A stretch of 8,888 nt of DNA. Source: Kapaibacterium sp038202665 (GTDB taxonomy: Bacteria > Bacteroidota > Ignavibacteria > Kapaibacteriales > Kapaibacteriaceae). Where the stretch lies: assembly GCA_038202665.1 (NCBI GenBank), contig JBBRES010000109.1, forward strand, positions 1 through 8,888. Reading direction: 5' to 3'. Positions 6,227 to 8,888 of the stretch are shown piece by piece. The stretch's first letter is position 1, and each line of letters starts with the position of its first letter. A program made the position numbers and the translations under genes. Under the pieces are notes generated by a model that ran no database searches, was not told the origin of the DNA, and saw only the letters and a program-made list of their open reading frames with translations.

Positions 6227-7342
6227 ATGAAATTCACCGTAGCACTGCCTGAGCTCCAAAAGGCGCTGCAGAAGATCCTTCCAGCCATTCCCGCGAAGTC
6301 CACGATTCCTGTCTTGGAGCACGTTCACGTGGTCCTTTCAGGAACAGACCTCACGTTCCATGCAACCGATCAGGAGATAACGATCTCGCTGACGATTCCG
6401 GTTGCTGGGGAAACGAATGGCGAAGTTCTTGTCCCTGCACGTCAATTCAACGACCTTATCAAGGAACTCGGCAACGCCGGTACCGTGGAAGTGTCGGCCA
6501 ACGAGGACTCGGCCCTCATCTCTGTACGAACGCCCACCGGTACGTACGAAATGAAGGGGCTCGATGCGAATGAGTTCCCCGCCATTCCTCCTTTCCCTGA
6601 GTCTACCAAGGCGGACTTCTCGAAAGAGGAGATGCAGCGCATCGCGAACAAGACCGTGTTCGCCGTGAGTACGGAAGAGTATCGTCCGTCGATGACGGGT
6701 GTGTTCTTCCAGTTTGGTGGCGACATGGTCACGGCTGTAGCGACGGACGGATTCCGACTTTCTCGCGTGATCATTCGTGGCGAAGGCCGATTCCCGGCGG
6801 AGCTCGAGGTAATCATTCCTGCGCGAGCCGTAGATCTTCTCAAGAAGGTTGATGGCGAAGTGTCGATGGAGGTGAGTCGCACGCATGCTCGCTTTACGAT
6901 CTCGTCACTGACGATCACCACACGTGTGATCGACGAGAAGTATCCTCCTTATCAGAACGTAATCCCGTCAGACAACGATAAAACCCTTGTAGTCAACCAA
7001 CGCGAAGTGTTGAGCGCCATTAAACGCGTTTCGCTCTTTGCCAACACGAATACCCGTCACGTGCGTTTTCGCATGAGCGAGCGCGTGCTGGCCGTGCACT
7101 CAGAAGACGAAGATTCTGGAGGCAAAGGAACAGAGACGATTCCCTGCGAATTCTCACACGATACGTTCGAGGTTGGCTTCAACTACCGATTCCTCGAAGA
7201 AGCGATCAAGAACATCACCACGGACGACGATCCAGATCTCAACGTGCAGATGACGTTCTCGACACCAATCAGAGCGGTGCTCATCAAGCCAGGAGCCGAT
7301 AACGACTCGTTGCTGATGTTGGTGATGCCGGTGAAGATCTGA
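6227..7342 (+). CDS. dnaN: DNA polymerase III beta subunit (sliding clamp)
   Basis: A 371-aa clamp protein. DnaN forms a dimeric ring on DNA that tethers the replicative polymerase and recruits repair and clamp-loading proteins. The start MKFTVALPELQKAL matches the family N-terminus, including the conserved strand and first helix. Other signatures are LVPARQFNDLIKEL in domain 1, FAVSTEEYRPSMTGVFFQ and VATDGFRLS in domain 2, EKYPPYQNVIP leading into domain 3, and the C-terminal MLVMPVKI (family form MLVMPMRL). The three domains lie at roughly residues 1-120, 121-245 and 246-371. The open frame continues upstream to 5480, but that part is antisense to psd and unlike DnaN, so the ATG at 6227 is chosen. 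The site before it (GAAACGAAGC) is a poor Shine-Dalgarno match. recF follows after 16 nt. dnaA, the usual upstream neighbour, is absent. Confidence 0.96.
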   Translation: MKFTVALPELQKALQKILPAIPAKSTIPVLEHVHVVLSGTDLTFHATDQEITISLTIPVAGETNGEVLVPARQFNDLIKELGNAGTVEVSANEDSALISVRTPTGTYEMKGLDANEFPAIPPFPESTKADFSKEEMQRIANKTVFAVSTEEYRPSMTGVFFQFGGDMVTAVATDGFRLSRVIIRGEGRFPAELEVIIPARAVDLLKKVDGEVSMEVSRTHARFTISSLTITTRVIDEKYPPYQNVIPSDNDKTLVVNQREVLSAIKRVSLFANTNTRHVRFRMSERVLAVHSEDEDSGGKGTETIPCEFSHDTFEVGFNYRFLEEAIKNITTDDDPDLNVQMTFSTPIRAVLIKPGADNDSLLMLVMPVKI

Positions 7343-7364
7343 TCGCCGCGAGAGCGCGATGATC
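7341..7364 (+). promoter_or_regulatory. Hairpin spanning dnaN stop and recF start
   Basis: GATC (7341-7344) pairs with GATC (7361-7364), and CGCG (7347-7350) pairs with CGCG (7355-7358), around the loop AGAG, with a 2x2 internal loop between the two helices. The structure contains most of the dnaN stop codon (7340-7342) and the complete recF ATG (7359-7361). It could hide the recF start until ribosomes finishing dnaN open it, which would keep RecF low and tied to dnaN translation. This is inferred from base pairing alone; an 8-bp broken stem in GC-rich DNA can arise by chance. Confidence 0.35.
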
Positions 7365-8456
7365 ATCCGATCCGTACAACTTCGTGAGTTCCGCAGTCAC
7401 ACGTCCACAGACCTCGATTGCGCGCCCGATGTAACGATCCTTTCAGGCAAGAATGGTGTCGGTAAAACGTCATTCCTTGAAGCGATTAGCGTGTGCGCCG
7501 TAGGAAAAAGTTTTGTACCCGTGCCCGATACGGCCTTGATTCAGCATGGTAGAGAACAGTGTTCAGTAAGCGTTCGTTGCGAACGCGATTTGCATGTTCC
7601 GTATCACGTTAGCGTCTCGATCCGCGAGGGAGTCAGAAAGAAGATCGAAACGACGTTCGCCCAACACTGCACGCCGCGAGATCTGATTGGCGAGCTGCCC
7701 GTTGTGGCACTCTCGCCCGATCACAAGAGCATCACGTTTGGCGGTCCGGCAGATAGGCGGGCCTTTGTGGATGGCCTGATGGCACAGTCGAGCAAGCGAG
7801 TAACGGAGCTGCTGTATGAGCACCGCCGACTCCTCAAGCAACGTAATTCGATGTTGGCAGATGCAGCGCACCATGGTGGTAGGGTGGAAGGGTTGGAGGC
7901 ATGGACCGACGCCTTTATCACGTGTAGCGCAGAAATGATTCGCAGACGAAAGGATGTGTTGGACGACCTCGCACCGCGCGTGCGTCAAGCCTACGATGCA
8001 GTGTCTGGCGGTGAAGAGAACATCGACATTCGATACGAAGCCGATGGTGTGGCAGATGCATCAGCGAACGTTGAAGAACAACTTCGGCGCGTGTATGAGA
8101 AGGTGGCTTCGAGGGAGATTCAACGCGGACTCACGTTGTTCGGTCCACAGAAAGACGAAGTGGCCTTCATGATCAACGACGGCGTTGTTCGAGAAACCGC
8201 ATCGCAAGGACAACACAAGTCGCTGCTCGTTTCACTGAAGATTGCCGAATGTGCCCTGCTGTATGAACGCACACAGGAACGACCGGTGGTGCTGCTGGAC
8301 GATGTGTTCAGCGAATTGGATAGGTCGCGATGTGAACACGTGATGCAGACCGTATTGGCCATGGGCATGCAGTGCTTCGTGACCACCACCGAAGGCGCAG
8401 AGATGAAGAAGTTGGTTGAAGTGGGGAAGATCATCGAAGTGAGAAGTGAGAAGTGA
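7359..8456 (+). CDS. recF: DNA replication and repair ATPase RecF
   Basis: A 365-aa SMC-like ABC ATPase. RecF binds gapped DNA and works with RecO and RecR to load RecA at stalled forks. MIIRSVQLREFRSH is the typical start. The Walker A site is GKNGVGKT (30-37); FGPQKDE (261-267) matches the family GPHRDD region; the ABC signature is SQGQHKSLL (282-290); and Walker B with the D-loop is VVLLDDVFSELD (310-321), including D314, D315 and E319. CFVTTTE near residue 340 is the usual H-loop region. All ATPase motifs appear intact. The last residues, about EVRSEK, are encoded by the GAGAAGT heptamer array, and the TGA at 8454-8456 lies inside it, so the native C-terminus may have been replaced. The start is 16 nt after dnaN and has only a weak GAGAG-like ribosome site. 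Confidence 0.95.
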   Translation: MIIRSVQLREFRSHTSTDLDCAPDVTILSGKNGVGKTSFLEAISVCAVGKSFVPVPDTALIQHGREQCSVSVRCERDLHVPYHVSVSIREGVRKKIETTFAQHCTPRDLIGELPVVALSPDHKSITFGGPADRRAFVDGLMAQSSKRVTELLYEHRRLLKQRNSMLADAAHHGGRVEGLEAWTDAFITCSAEMIRRRKDVLDDLAPRVRQAYDAVSGGEENIDIRYEADGVADASANVEEQLRRVYEKVASREIQRGLTLFGPQKDEVAFMINDGVVRETASQGQHKSLLVSLKIAECALLYERTQERPVVLLDDVFSELDRSRCEHVMQTVLAMGMQCFVTTTEGAEMKKLVEVGKIIEVRSEK

Positions 8457-8539
8457 CGAGTAAAGTGAGAAGTGAGAAGTGAGAAGTGACGAGTAAAGTG
8501 AGAAGTGAGAAGTGACGAGTGAGAAGTCAAGTGAGAAGT
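8436..8539 (+). repeat. Degenerate tandem heptamer array, unit GAGAAGT
   Basis: Nine exact copies of GAGAAGT begin at 8441, 8448, 8467, 8474, 8481, 8500, 8507, 8521 and 8533, preceded by a partial GAAGT at 8436. Variant spacers interrupt them: GACGAGTAAAGT at 8455-8466 and 8488-8499, GACGAGT at 8514-8520, and CAAGT at 8528-8532. This gives a higher-order pattern of two or three heptamers plus a 12-nt spacer (units of about 26 and 33 nt), suggesting repeated slippage or unequal exchange. The unit is not a multiple of three and holds TGA in every frame over 21 nt, so no reading frame crosses it on the plus strand. It covers the recF stop and fills nearly all of the 87-nt gap before the next gene. 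Confidence 0.95.
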
Positions 8540-8543
8540 GAAC

Positions 8544-8822
8544 ATGGCAACATCCATTACATCGGTGCTGAATGATTTGCTCAAGCGATATCGCTTGTCG
8601 GATTCATTCACAGCGGCAAAGATTCCTGACTATTGGTCGGAGATCGTTGGAGAGAACGTATCGCGCTTATGCACGATACGCGGAACGCAGAATGGTGTGC
8701 TCACGATTAGCGTGAGCAATTCTGTGTGGCGTTCCGAGTTGATGTTGCGTCGCGAAGAACTACGAATAAAATTGAACGCTCGCATTGGCAGTGAAGTGAT
8801 CCGCGAGATCGTCATTCGATAA
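8544..8822 (+). CDS. DUF721 / DciA-like small protein
   Basis: A 92-aa protein resembling the DUF721 family, whose N-terminal domain is shared with DciA, the replicative-helicase loader or operator found in many bacteria that lack DnaC or DnaI. Visible family features are a leading helix VLNDLLKRYRLSDSF, the AKIPDYWSEIVGENVS segment (residues 25-40, family form W..ivG..ia.ht), LTISVSNSVWRSELMLRREEL (53-73) with the conserved V..s.W..eL pattern, and a final helix and strand ending EVIREIVIR. Its position between recF and gyrB is common for this family. I cannot tell from sequence whether it loads helicase, so no symbol is given. An in-frame GTG at 8538 lies inside the heptamer array; the ATG at 8544 is preferred. 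No normal ribosome site is present beyond the GAGAAG of the repeat itself. Confidence 0.85.
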   Translation: MATSITSVLNDLLKRYRLSDSFTAAKIPDYWSEIVGENVSRLCTIRGTQNGVLTISVSNSVWRSELMLRREELRIKLNARIGSEVIREIVIR

Positions 8823-8841
8823 CGAGCACACTGGAGGAATC

Positions 8842-8888
8842 ATGTCAGAAGAAGTTGGAAAGAAGTCTGGGTATAGTGAAGACAGTAT
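8842..8888 (+). CDS. gyrB: DNA gyrase subunit B, first 15 codons only
   Basis: The window ends 47 nt into an open frame beginning MSEEVGKKSGYSEDS. The YSEDS stretch matches the start of GyrB, where it precedes the IQVLxGLEAVRKRPxMYIG segment that would lie outside the window. GyrB is the ATPase subunit of gyrase, which introduces negative supercoils. A strong ribosome site GGAGGA at 8833-8838 lies 3-4 nt before the ATG at 8842, the best Shine-Dalgarno match in this window. The gene starts 19 nt after the DUF721 stop, so it is probably co-transcribed with dnaN and recF. The call rests on a short match plus gene order; ParE is a less likely alternative. Confidence 0.8.
   Translation, partial: MSEEVGKKSGYSEDS

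Noticed and set aside
8436..8539. CRISPR array
   Set aside because: Units are 7 nt with short variant spacers; there are no 25-40 nt repeats separated by unique spacers and no cas genes.
8120..8611. Minus-strand open frame of 163 codons through the heptamer array
   Set aside because: It is antisense to recF, and its repeated SLLTSHF-type peptide is simply the translated repeat.

Overview
The window is an ordinary bacterial chromosomal housekeeping region. It consists of two divergent gene blocks that meet at a 51-bp gap (6176-6226), plus an incomplete secreted-protein gene at the left edge. The gene set suggests a free-living Gram-negative bacterium of the Bacteroidota/Chlorobi/Ignavibacteria-Kapabacteria kind: a separate purS and purQ (three-part FGAM synthase), paired psd and pssA, short TatA-type proteins, a GatA amidotransferase, and recF followed by a small DUF721 protein and gyrB. 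Most starts lack a strong Shine-Dalgarno site, which fits that group. This placement is an inference from gene content and protein style, not from a database match.

Left edge, minus strand (1-1528): the N-terminal 509 residues of an exported PQQ/BamB-like beta-propeller protein, cut by the window edge. By hand count its DNA is clearly lower in G+C than gatA. A 277-bp non-coding gap (1529-1805) lies upstream of it and holds a strong 12-bp inverted repeat.

Middle, minus strand (1806-6175), in transcription order: psd, pssA, purS, purQ, a 56-aa tatA, a second 118-aa TatA/TatB-like gene, and gatA. Spacing runs from 4-nt overlaps to gaps of 2, 15 and 24 nt, so the seven genes look like one operon. 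It joins phosphatidylethanolamine synthesis (CDP-diacylglycerol to PS to PE), the glutaminase and small subunits of purine-pathway FGAM synthase, Tat export components and the tRNA-dependent amidotransferase subunit. The link is probably shared growth-related expression rather than one pathway.

Right, plus strand (6227-8888): dnaN (sliding clamp), recF (gap-repair ATPase), a DUF721/DciA-like small protein, and the first 15 codons of gyrB. dnaA is not upstream of dnaN; psd occupies that side. A degenerate array of the heptamer GAGAAGT (about 8436-8539) covers the recF stop codon and runs to the start of the DUF721 gene, so it supplies the last residues of RecF and the whole leader of the next gene.

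I found no mobile element, CRISPR array, tRNA, rRNA or new defence system. The points most worth checking are the heptamer array at the recF 3' end, the A AAA AAG motif near the end of the short tatA gene, the hairpin holding the dnaN stop and recF start, the compensated stem upstream of the propeller gene, and the missing dnaA.
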